A stretch of DNA of 64,000 nucleotides, taken from contig NC_134021.1 of the NCBI RefSeq assembly GCF_040712315.1, forward strand, positions 24,947,501 to 25,011,500, written 5' to 3'. The notes beneath the pieces were generated by a model. It was not told the DNA's origin. It made no database searches and saw only the letters and a list, made by a program, of their open reading frames with translations. Origin of the DNA: Castanea sativa (lineage: Eukaryota; Streptophyta; Magnoliopsida; Fagales; Fagaceae). Positions 1 to 12,629 of the stretch are shown here, piece after piece (the first letter of the stretch is position 1; every line of letters begins with the position of its first letter). Position numbers and translations under genes: made by a program.

Positions 1-188
1 CAACTATCAAACCTCTAGACGATTAAAACTGGTAAAACCAGTACCATTCATAAAATGTACTTGAATGATTTCAAATGGTCTAAACAATGGACCTCATAAA
101 AAAGAAAAAGAAGACAAAGGGAAATTAAGACAAATTTTATCTTCACTATGGGGGGGTCATCTCCAACGTTAGGTTTGTCCTGAGTGGG

Positions 189-692
189 TTAAGTGGTGGC
201 ATCATCTTCAATGTTAATGTCTTCAGAGCTCGTCTGGAGAAGAGAGCTTGCAGTAGCACCAAGGTTAAGCTTAATGGAGCTAAAGTCAACTTCAGGGAAG
301 TTTTCCATAGCGTCCATGCGAAAATCTTCAAAGCCCGCCGCGTAGTTGGTGTCCAGCAAGTCAATAAATTGTTTGGAAGCTCTGAACTCCAATACTGCAT
401 CTTCTTTTGCCTTGTTAAGAAGGGTACTCAACTCGTCATTCCTCTTTTGAAGATGGTCAAGACGAGTATCCTTCTCAACAATATCAACTCTCAGCTCCTC
501 AACCAGGTTCTACAGCTCCTTGGCCTCATCTTTAGCCTTAGCTACCACCTTAGCCCATCCCTTGCAGTCGTCCTTGACCTCCTTGACTCTCGTCTCAAGC
601 AAGACCCTTGTCCTGTCCAACTTTGTGGCCTGCTTGGACGCAACAATGAACTTCGACATTGCCTACACAAGTGGTTAGAGATACTGTTATAA

Positions 693-742
<50 letters not shown>

Positions 743-1509
743 CACACATATATTACTGAGACAAGATGAGATAAAAATAAGAACATTCCTTGAAAAGATC
801 ATGAACAACAGAATGCTCAAACTCCTTCAAGGATATGTCGTAGCATACAGCCACGTCCTCATCAGTCACAGCTTACTCAAACCTTTCCCAGGCTAAATCT
901 TCATTCTCAAGAAGGTTCATAGGAACCCTCTGAGAAGGCTGGGGCGTGGCAGGCGTAGTGGTCTTGGACGGGGTGACCTCAAAGGGAACAGACGAGTCCA
1001 CATCATGGACCTGGACGAACAATTGCTGAGAGATAGGAGTAGGGAGGCCAGACTTGACAACCCCAGGTTTGGACGATTTGTGCTTTGCCCTCTTCTCCCT
1101 GCGACGACTTGGAAGGTTTTCCAAGTCAATTGCCTTTAACAAATTCTTTCGTTTATCTCCAACGGCCGGACGAGGTTGGGATTGGGTCTCCTACCTAGTT
1201 GCCTCGTCCAAGACCTCTTTTCCATTGTTTTCTTTCATAGTAGCCATCCCTAAAAAGAAAAAGAAAGGAAAATGTTTGAATCGTTTAAAAGATGATATCA
1301 AAATAAATTTTTTCTAAATAAAAACTTACGTTTACGGACTATAAGTTCATGGGCTGTAGCCTCAGGTGAGGACTTAGGACCAAGTCCCCACATTGCAAGA
1401 CGTTGAAGAGTGACCAGGGAATGGAAATCCCTCTTAGGGTGTAGACGAGCCTTCTGGATACGTCCAAGATAAAACTTGCTCAAGGACGGTCATTTAACAC
1501 CTACAAAAA

Positions 1510-1549
<40 letters not shown>

Positions 1550-2426
1550 TCAGACAATTATAAAACATGTATAGTAAAAATAATAAAATAATGAGATTAG
1601 GCATACCTTCAGGATGAAGGTTCCCTAATTCTCCAGTATATGGGGCAAATGGATCCCTGCCAACCTTAACAGGGTGTCCTGCCTAAAAACTAGAGATGAA
1701 AAAAAACTCCGTCTTCTAGTTCCTATCTGACGTAATAAAAGACTTTATTAATCTACAATCTTTCCCTCTAGCTGTGAATTGATAAAAGCCAATGGATTGG
1801 TTAATTTCAGAGGGTTTGTAACAATAAAGGAATTCTTCCGTGGTAGGAGGATGATCCACTTCAAAGACCACTCTCCACAAAATTAGCATAGAGACGACTA
1901 GTCTCCACACATTAAGGTTAAACTAACACAACCCTAAACCTAGCCTAGCGAGTAACTCCCTAGAAAAAGTATTAAGAGGCAACCTAAGACCTCCTAAAAG
2001 GTAAGCCTCATAAACACCTACCCCAAAACGAGGTTGGCAACACCATTCCCCACGAATAGCCAACCTAGGGTTCAAATCGTTTGGAATTTAGTACCAACTC
2101 CTAAGGGATGCTAAACTCTTCTCGTCTGTCCTAGAGTGGACTCCCACAACACAACTATATATTGTTTCAACCTTGTCCAGAGGAGTGGATGAGGGAGCAC
2201 CCAAAGGACCAGCTCTAGACCCAGATGCTGCCCTCGTCCTAAGTTGTTCCTGAAAGACCTCTAAAGGAATCCCAGGAACCCTAGAGGTGTATTTCTCGTC
2301 CGTAGTGTTTCCCCCACTACTACTATTACTAATACTACTAGAGCCATTATAGCTAGTTGAATCGTGATACTCATCTATCTCTTTATCAACACTATTACTA
2401 GATGAAGAGACAACAATTTTAGACAT
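189..2426 (-). pseudogene. antisense spliced gene of the Tat element, copy 1 (four exons, broken)
   Basis: Exons by comparison with the copy at 45864-48114 are 2426-1607, 1500-1330, 1249-789 and 662-189. Exon 1 starts MSKIVVSS and is serine-rich at first. It then carries a block around GLRLPLNTFSRELL and WRLVVSMLILW that resembles the 'putative gypsy type transposon' family (Pfam PF04195-like, from memory). Exon 3 is basic and polar, and exon 4 is a coiled-coil-like charged segment. Donor GTATGC after exon 1, donor GTAAGT after exon 2 and acceptor TTTTTAG before exon 3 are intact. Exon 2 is 171 nt in both copies. Breaks are TAA at 2088-2090, a TAG near 1927 (CAG-to-TAG by comparison with copy 2), and a donor after exon 3 reading GAATG instead of GTGAG. 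The gene's function in the element is unknown. Confidence 0.7.
695..741. repeat. (TA)n microsatellite inside antisense-gene intron 3
   Basis: A run of alternating TA lies just beside the exon 4 acceptor of the antisense gene. A second TA run at about 1510-1545 is in intron 1. The other element copy has its long TA run (46949-47011) in intron 2 instead. TA expansion therefore recurs in the introns of this gene but not at the same place. Confidence 0.9.
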
Positions 2427-2798
2427 TTCGAAGAAATCTTAAGGAAAACTTAAAGACGAGTATAAAGAAAATACCTAGCTCTAGACGAAGGGAAACTAAA
2501 GACGAGGAAACACTTCTAGATGAGGCTCTGGACGATGAATGTCAGGAGAGAAAATTCGAAAAATGCGAAGGGTAGGAGAGGAATTCCACAATTTATAGGC
2601 AATGAAATTTGGCATTTGAAACGACGCAACCAACCAGAGAACAACACGTGGTAGATTCCTTGAAAATGCAGACCGACACGACTAGGAACCAATGAGGTCA
2701 TGACACGTGGCAGGACATCAAACTACAAAAAAAAAAAATTCTGAAGGACAATAGTAAATCCAATAATGCTTTGGACGACCCTTGGACAAAGGGGCAAC

Positions 2799-3400
2799 TG
2801 ATGATGAACCAAAAGTAAAATAGACTCCGGCTCGTCCATAGGCGTCGTCTAGGGCAAGAAGACAAGAATGGTTTCCCTTGTCAGGACAGTCGTCCATAAG
2901 GAAAACCCTTGGACAACCTCTGACACTTGGGAATAATTCCAAAAATTCCTGTACAAGAGCTAAATTGGACCACGTGTTACTATTTTGAGGCATGGGTTAA
3001 GTCCTGGTTCATCATTATAACTTCCTTCGCAGTACTTAACTTCCATGACAGTTATAGGAGATAAAATATTCTAACTCTTATAACGGTTATGGAAGTTAAC
3101 CTTGAACCCTCTAACCTCCCCATTTGTAGGGAAAGTTATGAGATAAGTAACCACTCCAAGACCACACTATATAAACAATCATTCACATCAAGCGAAAGTA
3201 AGTATTTTTTTTTTTACATAACCCCTGAAAAGTTGGAACTCCATAGTATTTGAGAAAGAAACTAACTTTGACATCTGAGGGTTCTTGGCCGGTCCACTTC
3301 AGTCACCTTTGATCGCGCGTTCTTTTTTCAGGCATCCAAATCAGTCGCTAGCCCTTTGAAGCCTGAAACATCTAGCCTACTGATTTTCCTTGCATCATCA
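2799..3400 (+). repeat. 3' LTR of Tat element copy 1
   Basis: The LTR begins TGATGATG and ends CATCATCA, a short perfect terminal inverted repeat. It aligns with the LTRs at 38930-39526, 48518-49094 and 34199-34892. Shared landmarks are the core promoter-like ACTATATAAA, the AAAAAGTTGGAACTCC block, and the end CCAGCCTACTGATTTTC. It is rich in TCGTCC/GGACGA words. Confidence 0.85.
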
Positions 3401-3757
3401 ATGTCAATTACATTTAATAGGAATACTAACAAGTCACAAAACTAACCTATAAAATTTCAAAGAATTTTCAAGAGTTCTTTGATTAAACAAAAAAGAATAA
3501 AGTCATCCCCCCCCCCCTTTTTTTCAATTGCTACATAAATACTAGTTAAAATTTTATGTGTACTCGTTCGCGTGAAATTGATGCTATAGACATAAGCCTT
3601 ACAACTACAGGAGTAAGCCATAGGAAGATGTCTATTTGATATAGCTGACATATATAAAAAAAAAATATATATATATATATATATTTGTTGCTGTATATTT
3701 AACATCTTAGGTCTCATATTGATGTTTGATATGATATAGGTATTAAAGTTTTAGTAT
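3401..3757. other. intergenic, no gene seen
   Basis: Unique-looking AT-rich DNA between the LTR and the CACTA element. It holds a run of C followed by T near 3508-3525 and a TA run at 3668-3685. No coding signal beyond chance frames. Its last 45 bp are repeated after the CACTA element. Confidence 0.6.
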
Positions 3758-3760
3758 CCT
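3716..3760 (+). repeat. left copy of a direct repeat flanking the CACTA element
   Basis: The block from ATATTGATGTTTGATATGAT through TAGGTATTAAAGTT recurs at 13049-13083 with a few substitutions. The CACTA element sits exactly between the two copies. This is much longer than the 3-bp target duplication normal for CACTA elements, so a tandem repeat probably existed before the insertion. Confidence 0.65.
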
Positions 3761-4230
3761 CACTACAAGAAAAATGGACTATTGCGGTGGGCCAAAAACG
3801 CTACTAAAGTCCAAAAAAGCGCCGCTAAAGGTACCTTTGACCTTTACCATTAGCAGCGGGTGCTATTGCGGCGGTTCTTCCTGCCATTGTTGCGGTGTCG
3901 CTATAGATCTATTACGGCAGTAACAAAAAACACCACAATAAATCTACCATTTAGCAGTGGTTTTGGTTTATTGCGGCGGGCAAAAAACCGCTGCCATATT
4001 AGGTTAGAATTAATGTCAATTGACCTTTAGCGACAGGCGATAAGTGCTGCTATAGGGCTTCATGTACAACAGAACATATGTACCTTTTAGCGGCGGTTAC
4101 AATTGCCACTATATGTGTGAACCTTTAGCGGCGGGCTATAAATGCCGCTATAGGGCTTCAATTATAACATTTTTAGACCTTTAGCAGCGCTTTTTTCCCG
4201 CCGCTATAGGTCAAAATTTTTCCCCCTGTG
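3761..4230 (+). repeat. CACTA left end: TIR and subterminal repeat array
   Basis: About ten imperfect units of the type TAGCGGCGGG or GCCGCTATAGG alternate with short spacers. Direct and inverted versions are mixed. The array stops near 4210, and the sequence turns AT-rich and non-repetitive. Confidence 0.85.
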
Positions 4231-6179
4231 TTTTAAAACCACAGTCCTATTACAAAGAACCTGTAATAATTTTAGTTCTACTGAGACAATACCACAAATG
4301 TAACTAATTAACAATACCACAAATGTCTCCAAACTAACATTATATTAACATAGAAATATATTATCAAATACAAAACATTGTCTATAACCATAATCATAAG
4401 ATTAACAAACAAAGATGTGGTCCTTTGAATAAAACTACCGCTTTAAATTAAGCTAATACCATAATCAAAGTTCCAAAGTGTTTAAAAATATCTTTCAACA
4501 TTTCCAAAAAATGTGGTTGTTCAAATGTAGTTCTTTGTACACAAAAAGTCATCAAACACCAACATAAATCTTATAAGCTGCTTGGTTGATGGGATGTAGC
4601 TGATGATTTTTGGGGAGTTGGAGATTGTTGGACTGGAGGAACGTCCTTCATACAAACCAAGATTACTCAATAAGTGCATGTAAATGGATTGAACAGAATG
4701 ACGAGAAAAGCTTAGAGATTTAGGACTTTTCATCTTGCACATTTAGTAAGTGCATACAAACCAAGATTACTCAATAATGTGAGAATAGTTATTTATGAGA
4801 ATCAGAGCAAATCTTCCATAGTAAAGTCATAACCTTAAAATGTAAAGGATACATTGAAGGGTGGAAGTCCCAAAACTTCACCTTATTACATAGGTTATAT
4901 GGTAGTCTTCCGTCTTGCCATCCATGCAACACATCAACCAGGCAATCGTCCTGCAGCAAGAAAAAGAGAGATTAAATATGCACAAAGTTAATTCAAGTTA
5001 AAATAACATCATACACCTACTTTACCCAAAAATTATATTTTACATACCTTTCTTCCCCCTTCTAATAGTACCATAACGAACTCCAATATGTTGTAGAAAG
5101 CCAATCAATTAATAGTTGACATGTACTAACAATACAAACAATTAGTCCAATCTTAACACAGCCAAATCTCAAATAATTGTATTAGAGCATAATGAATTCT
5201 TTTAGGAAAAAAAAACACAAACATTGAGATATAATTTTAAGGAGAAGAAACTAATCAGAGAGGGGTACAAGAATAACTCAGCAAAAAAAATAAAAAATAA
5301 AAAATAAAAAATAAAAAGAGAAGGTAAGTACAAGAATTTCTGGCTTTTGGGCCTAGTAAAAAAACGAGAATATCTCCATATTAAAAGAAGAAAATCACAT
5401 ACATTGCCCATTCATTCATTCATTCAAAAGTCAATCTTCTTTCTTTCTTTCCACCCAATATATCATTTCATTCTTGATATTCATACATTTCACTTCTCTC
5501 TATCTTATTTAGTTCATAACATTGTAAGGATGGAGATATTTGTTTGTAGATATTCAGAGAATAAGAGACATAAATTCTTCGTGCACAAAAATTGACATGT
5601 ATCCATAAACTAGCTTAAATTTATAGCTAGAAAAGTCATATTAGGCTAATCAAGGAACTTATTTTTGGTTTACAACAACAAAGCCTTAGTTCCAAATATA
5701 GTTTAGTGTCAGCAACATAGAGTCATCAATAAATCTTTTTTGTTCAAGGACTTGGAATTAGTTTAAACAATTTACCTTCTTTGAACGTGTAGCCTGTTTG
5801 GGAACAATTTGATTAAAAGCAAGTTTAGAACAACTTAGCAAATTGATACAAAAAAAGCTAAATTTACAAACTATACATCAATAACATAATAAATAAATTT
5901 CTAAATTACTTTTTTTTGTTTTTGCTTTTGTATTCAAAAATTGAGACGTTAGTTATTAAAGTTACGTTGCAAATCTGTAACATCACACAACCATAATTAA
6001 AACCAAAAACTGTAATTAGAAAAGCCTTATAAGATACAAACCTACAAGTATGTCATATAGGGACTTGGATTGACTATTCTTAGTGTCCTATACACTTCAA
6101 ATGGATCAGCAAATGTTCGCCGCTCAAAATGTTGACTTAAAACAACCTTGACTGATTGTTAGCACTAATAACTCCAATG
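4231..6179. other. CACTA interior, no gene recognised
   Basis: AT-rich DNA without a frame I can support. A 24-bp word (TACAAACCAAGATTACTCAA and neighbours) occurs twice, at about 4651 and 4754. A short AAAAATA tandem lies near 5287-5317. This may be decayed element sequence. Confidence 0.5.
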
Positions 6180-6604
6180 TAGGGATGGCGGTGAAATGGG
6201 GTTGGATAGGAGTGCCTTGTCCCTTTTCTGTCTCCTTTCCAAGACAAGGAAGATCATGTAGGATGGGACATGGCAAGTTAGAGGTATTTTGTTATTTGAA
6301 TACAAAAGGGGATTGTTAGTTGAGAAAATACTAAAAGAAAGAAAAAACTCATGCTTAGAGGATGATAATAAAATACTTACAATAAATAAATTATATATTA
6401 GATCAATATAAAATAGATTAAATAATATATATAAATATGTATTAAATAAAAGTATGTGTAAATATATGCACACACACATTTGAGGTAAGGTGGAATTAGC
6501 AAAACCTGTCCTTATCCTGTCTCCTAATTAAAGTAGGGAAAACTCAAATGAGATAGAGTGGAGCAGAGCAATTAAAGTAAGTAGGGGAATTTTCACCATC
6601 ACTA
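6180..6604. mobile_element. possible hAT-like MITE inside the CACTA element
   Basis: The left end TAGGGATGGCGGTGAAAT and the right end, read in reverse as TAGTGATGGTGAAAATTCCC, form an imperfect terminal inverted repeat. The outer parts of the unit match each other as opposite strands (the GTCCTTATCC / GTCCCTTTTC blocks). No clean 8-bp target duplication is visible, so family and exact ends are uncertain. Confidence 0.35.
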
Positions 6605-7853
6605 GCTACTTCTAAACCCGAGTTTTTCAAAGAGTTGTATGACACAATAAAATGGAAACTTTATAAATGGCAAGGATCTTGTTCCTATCCAAAGTGGGTT
6701 GTAATAATAGAAATGCATGGCACTGTTGAATCAGAAATGAACATGAACCAATTTTCACTTCCAGTTTAGCTTGATCCTAGCTAGTAAGTCCATGCCAACC
6801 AACTCTCAAATTATATGCGGAATGTATAGTCAAGACTCAAGAGCCAAATTTTAATAACTCACAGAGTTATGATATCAAAGTTCTTGACTCATACCTAACG
6901 ACGAGCTACTGATACTGGAGCATTTCACTGTCCTCGCAAGCGAGCAGCAAATGATTAAGGGTCAACAAATTGAATTTATAAATGCTGGTCAACATAATGC
7001 AAATGAATCTATATGAAGAACACAAGTTAAAAACCATTTGGTGTATTTCTCTTTCACAGATAATATGTTTGACAAGACAATGAGAAATTGACACTATAAT
7101 CCATAATTAAGATAAAAAAAGTGACAATTCATCAAAATTGAGGGATAATGAATCTTTTACACCAAGTATTTTAAACAATGGTGCATTTGACAAGTCATGG
7201 AGAAATTGAATCAGTCCATAGTGATGTAAATAGAGTAGTGGCAATATGATCAATATAATATGGCCATATATCCAAAATTTGTCTTTCATAAGAAGTATTC
7301 AAAAAATAATACTCAATTAGAGGCTTATAATCAAGGGGCATAAACTAGTCGCCATGTATATTGATTCATTCAATTTCTAGCAAGCAATTACATCCTAGGA
7401 AACAAGTCTAATAACTCATCAGGTAATTGCACCAACACACTAACTAGATGATCTTATTACAACCTAGCAGCAAGCAAACTAATGGCACCAATCCGAAATT
7501 CTAATCAATTAAGACACATCCACAGTTACTGGGTTGATTGCCATTGATTGAGCTAAGACAAAAGTGATTGTTGTAAAGCTAGCATTTGCTGCAAGATGAA
7601 ACAGAGAAAGGAGCATAGAAAAATCAAGCATGTGCGAATCACAATTAAATTTCTTGAAAAAATATTTAAAGTATGATCACTAAGATTAATCAATCACAAT
7701 ATTCTCACCGGCCAAATCATGTTATAAAAGTAAAATATAAGATTTTTTCCCACCTTGGCAAGACTTAAAACTCTATCACTAAAGCAAATTCTTGTAAACA
7801 GTATCACCTAGTTTAAATTAACTTGACTGCGTTAATCAACTAATTAAAATTTT
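6605..7853. other. CACTA interior, no gene recognised
   Basis: AT-rich sequence. The longest frames are about 60 residues and have no recognisable motif. No repeats beyond short A/T tracts. Confidence 0.5.
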
Positions 7854-7858
7854 CTACA

Positions 7859-8615
7859 TGTAAGCGCACAATTGCACCTGGACCCAAAAATATACGTGGG
7901 CTCAGGCCCAATGAGCCTTAACAATTCAATTTGTAGAGTATGGGTTCACAATATAATTCGATGGTGCTCGAAACTTGATGAATGGGCCAAATTATTACAA
8001 TTTTTATAAACAATGGACAAACAGAGAAAAATAAACCTCCTCGGACGTAGGCCGAGGACCCTTTGTATATTATTTCTCTTTTTTTCTTATAAAGGTTACA
8101 ACTTCTAGTCCTTCTTTAGTTCTTTTTCAAAAAGCCTCCCCTTCTGCTACCCCATTTTCCCCTTATATACTTCCTTTCCTTCTCCCTTTATCCATGTGTC
8201 ACCCAAATTTTTTTCTTCTACCACCTTCTTGAAATCTTTAAATACTAGCCAGAAGGCTGAACTCCACTGTTCAGGGGTCACTTCCCCATTAATGCGGCCA
8301 GGGAGGTAGGTGCAGGGTCTTTAATGTGGAGGCAGCAGCCTTTTCCTGAGATATTTCTCTTACACCGAAATGTCTAGAGGGTATTTGGACTCCCTCTGTA
8401 ACCTACAGTCTTTCCAGAACTCTGCCCTGATCTTTCTAGTGAACCCCCAAGTAGTCACTGGTATGTCCGAGGAGTGACTCTTCCTCGGATGAATCCTCGG
8501 GCCCTCGGCTCATGAGCCAACTCATGGCCCTAAAGGCCTTTAGTCAAGAACGAACTAGCGCCCATTGATAAAGCCCAAGGCCCAAATACCCACTTAGGTT
8601 CTTTCACTCCCCACA
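7859..8615 (-). mobile_element. solo LTR of gypsy family B
   Basis: Plus-strand ends are TGTAAGCGCACAATTG and CTCCCCACA. A perfect 5-bp target duplication CTACA lies at 7854-7858 and 8616-8620. The sequence matches the LTR of the gypsy element at 35783-37393 (TGGGCTCAGGCCCAA, AGGCCGAGGA, TTAATGCGGCCAGG-type blocks). That element's gag is read on the minus strand, which fixes the LTR strand. A TATATAAGG promoter-like word sits on the minus strand near 8165. No internal sequence remains, as after LTR-LTR recombination. Confidence 0.85.
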
Positions 8616-9190
8616 CTACATATAACCCAGAAGCCTTAAAATTAACCACCTTTGGTGCATGCTTAACCATGTTTAGCCTCTTAACTAAACCCAGAATCAA
8701 TTTTTTTTTTTGGAAGAATAAACCTGGTATAAAATTAAGCACTACAAGGTAGAAACGTTACAAATTACCTCCCAAAACTTTGAATATTTTACCCCTTCTA
8801 CGTTATTGTACTCAAATTCAAAATCAAAATTACAAATTAAGTTTTTTTTTTAATCGAAATTCTTATTGGGTCAGTAGACAAACAAGAAATAATTTCCCAC
8901 GAGTTTTCTCAGTAATCAAAAACACAATTTCCCCTAATCAAAACAACATAGAAACCAGTGTTGGCCATTTGGGTGAATGAAAGAAAAGTCATACATAGAA
9001 AAGGAAGGAACTTTATATACTCATTTAACCAAATCTTGGAGCACATTTTCTAAGCAACAAAACGTAGAGTAAAAAGAAAGGAAATAGAAAGCAGTAAATG
9101 AACCCAAAAACATCCTGAAATTAAAAAAAATCAACTTTTTGTTTGGATACAGAGAAAATGTGAAAGTTCACTTGGTGTGTAAAATACTAG

Positions 9191-10174
9191 TGAATGTTTA
9201 GACCCCTAATTTCAAAATAACCAACACAAGCTTATACTCAAATAATATACATGTAGAATATGAAATATAAGCAATACCCAATTTGGCAAACTATTTTAAC
9301 ACATAATTAATCACAAACACAACATCAATTAATGGTTAAAGAGTAAGGGAAGAAAGATGCAAATATAAGGATAACATTGGCACATGTTATCGAAGAGGAA
9401 ACCGAAGAACATGGCAAAAAACCTCTTCGCTGCCCTCCAAGCGGTAAAATGATCCACTAGAAAATTAGTTGGGATACATGAATAACAATAGACCCTCCAA
9501 GCCTAATCTATCCAATGCACCTAAGCCCTCCAAGCTTCTTGCTCCAACAAGGTTAAGCCTAACCGTGTCTTCTTTAGCTTTCCGGATCCTATAATAAGCT
9601 CCATATTGCATCCGCCATCCTTGGCATCTTCCAATACTTCCCAAGCTCCAAAAACACTCTTAACCCTCTAAATGGGTGTGGGTTGTGTTTGGGTACAAAT
9701 CTCCTCTTAATGGGTATAACAATGGGAGAGGGAAGGAGAAAAGACTACAAAGATTTATCTTTAAGAATGAGTAGCTCTCTCTCTAATAAGGTGGGTGTGT
9801 TGTAGAAACATCTCTTAGGGCTTTTCTCTCAATAGGCTCCTTACAATTTCTGTGAGTAATGAGGGTATATATAGTATGAGTGACGGGAATACAAAAAGTC
9901 ACAATTTTCAGTAAAATAGGGGAACTTTGTGGGTCACTTGCGACTGGTGCAAGTCGCGAATCCAAGTTGCGAGTTAACCTCCTAGATAGGTTGTACTGAG
10001 CTGGACACCTGGCCTGACTGTTCACCTTCCTACATGTGCTTCTCATGTGACCTTCAGCTGTCTTGATCAAATCTTCACTACTTAATGCTAAACCCATTAC
10101 AAATAAATCCCACAAAAATACAAGGAAATAAATTTATGCAATTACAACACTTTTTGTCATGGAATAAGCCAACA
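9191..10174 (-). mobile_element. LTR-like unit, probable solo LTR of another retroelement
   Basis: Read on the minus strand the unit runs TGTTGGCTTATTCC to CTAAACATTCA, so it has TG and CA ends. It also holds a TATATATACCC promoter-like word near 9867. The flanks are ACTAG before and CTAAT after: a shifted partial match, not a clean duplication. There is no PBS, polypurine tract or coding sequence. The boundaries are my best reading; a TRIM or LARD fragment is also possible. Confidence 0.45.
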
Positions 10175-10719
10175 CTAATGTTATGAGAAAAATCATGACT
10201 TAACAAAATGTATGAACATGTTCCCAAAAAAAAAAAAAAAAAACTCTTTTGTGTGTGTGTGTGTGTGTGTGTCCCTCTCAGTCCCAGACAAAAAACTTTA
10301 CCGTTGCTGCACCATAGTAGGAGCCACAGTATGTCTCACAATGCTTGAGTTTGCCACCATGTCTCTGTAGTGATTTTTCAATTTAAATTGAAAAAAGAAC
10401 AGAGATATGTGGACCTAGTCTCTAGTTAGAGAGAAAAGAGAGGCATGGCCATGGTCCACGGGACTCAGAGAAAGAAAAGAAAAGAAAATAATGAGGCGGC
10501 TGAAGTGAGAAGGGTAGAGACTTAGAGAGGAAATTGGGGATGGAGATGGCTGAAGAAAAGAGAAGATAAAATGTGGTATTTATATCATGCTACTAGGGTT
10601 TTAAAAAATTAAATAGCGAAAAACCCACATGAAGGCTCGAACTTGGGATTAGTTAGCCAAAACACAAGGAGCATACCACTAAGCCACTGCTCAATTATGT
10701 CTAAAAGTTACATATATAC

Positions 10720-10730
<11 letters not shown>

Positions 10731-10781
<51 letters not shown>
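10731..10781. repeat. (TA)n microsatellite
   Basis: Uninterrupted alternation of T and A for about 50 bp. Confidence 0.95.
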
Positions 10782-10784
<3 letters not shown>

Positions 10785-11448
10785 TTCAGTTCGTTCCATG
10801 AAACTTTTGTGTGGGAAATGAAAGATGTAAGTGGGAAAAAAATTTTGGGGAAATTTTTTGCGGGAAGGGAAAAGACAATTGGGGGGAAAGAGTGAAAAAA
10901 ATAGCTAGGCGTGGGAAATTGTGTGAGAAGGATAAAAAAAAAGGCATAAATGCATTTTTTGTCCCTATAGTTTGGGGTCATTTCTATTTTGGTCCTTACT
11001 TTTCTATTTTACCGATTTTAATGCGTTCCAATTTGGTCCTTATCGTCATCTCACTAATGGAAATTGCTTACCTGGTAAACGGAGTACACTATTCACGCAC
11101 TAAATGCTGACATGACTATTAAAAAAAATTTAAAAATTTTATTTAGCATATTAAAAATTCCAAGTCAGCATTTAATAAATAATAAATCACATAATTTTTT
11201 TTTGAATTTCTAAATTTTTTCAAAAATAAAATAAGATAATTAAATCAATTTTTTTTATTCCTTTCATTATTATTAATTTTTTGGAAGAACATGTTTATGT
11301 TCTTTGTGTTATTTCCAAAATATAACTCATATTCTTAAATCAATAACAATTGATCAAAATAACATTTTATCAAGCATTTTTTTACACAATCAACTTCAAC
11401 CCCAAAACCTCCTTCTTAAACCGGTTCTCCAACTCTTCTAAGACATTC

Positions 11449-11454
<6 letters not shown>

Positions 11455-11479
<25 letters not shown>

Positions 11480-11815
11480 CATGATCAAGCATTGCAATCT
11501 TTGCTCATCACATTGCCACCACCAAATCTCTCTCTAACTCCATGACCAAGCACTGCCATCTTTGCTCATCACTCATCACCCATCGATCCGCTCTCTCTAT
11601 CTGTCAATTTTGCTTAAAATCAGACCCAAATGCCTTAAACTCCTCCTCTCTCAGGTCAGTTTCTCTCTCTCAAACCGGTGGCTCTCTCTCTTTCTCTCTC
11701 TCTCTCTCTTTCTTTCTCTCTCTCTCAAAGATCGGTGCTTCACTTTCTCTTTCGCTTAAATCAATTCCTCTCTTTTAGTGGGTCTCTCTCTCGATGGGTC
11801 TCTCTCTTTCTACCT
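11455..11815. repeat. CT-rich low-complexity block
   Basis: Several CT runs, the longest near 11458-11478 and 11682-11735, in a pyrimidine-rich strand. Confidence 0.85.
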
Positions 11816-12629
11816 TGTCCCTCTATGGTGTTGATGGTTAGTGGTTGTGGAAGTGGTGGTTAGTTAGGTTTGATGGTGAGTCGAGGTTGTGGAAGTGGTA
11901 GTCAGTTAGGTGGAAAGTTGTGGGGTGGGTTTGTTGCTTGCTTGATTTTGGTTTCAATGGTTTTTGGTGTTTTGGATTTGAGATGTTTGGGTGTTTTGGT
12001 GTTTCCTGGGTTTTGTTCTCAATGGGTTTTCGTGTTGGGTTGCTAAGAAAATGCAAGAAAAGAAACAAAAATTGACTAATCCAATTTTATATCCTAAAAG
12101 AAATTCTCATTTATATTATTTTCTACTACAGCTTATTTTTATTTTTTAAGCTTTTGAAAAATTGAAACAGAGAACACCCACATAGCTCTTTAAAATTAGC
12201 ATAACACAAACAAATTTACAATTTATTAGCAAAATCCTTAAGACCCAGTTTGAGTATTAACAATACAATTCAAAAAAAAAAAAGACTAATTACCCAAAAA
12301 ATAAAATTTGATATCATTGACATTAAAAAAGAAAAAAAAAAAAGAACTAATTTTTACATAGCTTCATCAGCGTTGTGGCCTCCAATCGATGAGCGGTGGT
12401 GGAGAGTGCTAATAGAGAGAGACCCAAGCTCGATTTTGAAAGTGAGGATGTGTGGCAGTGAGGGTTTTTTTTTTTTAAGAATTAATAACACAGAGAGAGA
12501 GAGAGAGAGAGAGGGTTTTTTCTTAGAGCTAACAACAAAGAGAGTATTGGAAAATGAAAAAGGAGGAAAATGAAAAGGCAAAATGGCGCTTAGGCCAAAA
12601 CAACAGAGGGATACATTGGACTAGGTGCG

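Larger units (their letters stand above)
1..3400 (+). mobile_element. Tat-type Ty3/gypsy retrotransposon, 3' part (copy 1), cut by window edge
   Basis: This is the 3' end of a second copy of the element seen complete at 38930-49094. It holds the region between integrase and the 3' LTR, then the LTR. Similarity to 45864-49094 runs along the whole length in the same order: antisense exons, the purine-rich stretch GGACAAAGGGGCAAC just before the LTR, and the LTR. The pol genes and 5' LTR would lie left of the window, so the insertion duplication cannot be checked. Both antisense exons and splice sites carry inactivating changes, so this is an old copy. It has the same orientation as the complete copy and the solo LTR at 34199. 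Confidence 0.85.

Noticed and set aside
3761..4230. GC-rich subterminal array as a CpG-rich promoter
   Set aside because: Terminal CACTACAAGAAAA and the mirrored array at 13044 identify it as a transposon end.
10640..10705. tRNA-like sequence with GGCTCGAACTTGGG
   Set aside because: Only a B-box-like word; no A box at the right distance and no cloverleaf can be formed.
11542..11863. Frames rich in SLSLSLS in the CT block
   Set aside because: Pure product of the CT microsatellites in three frames.
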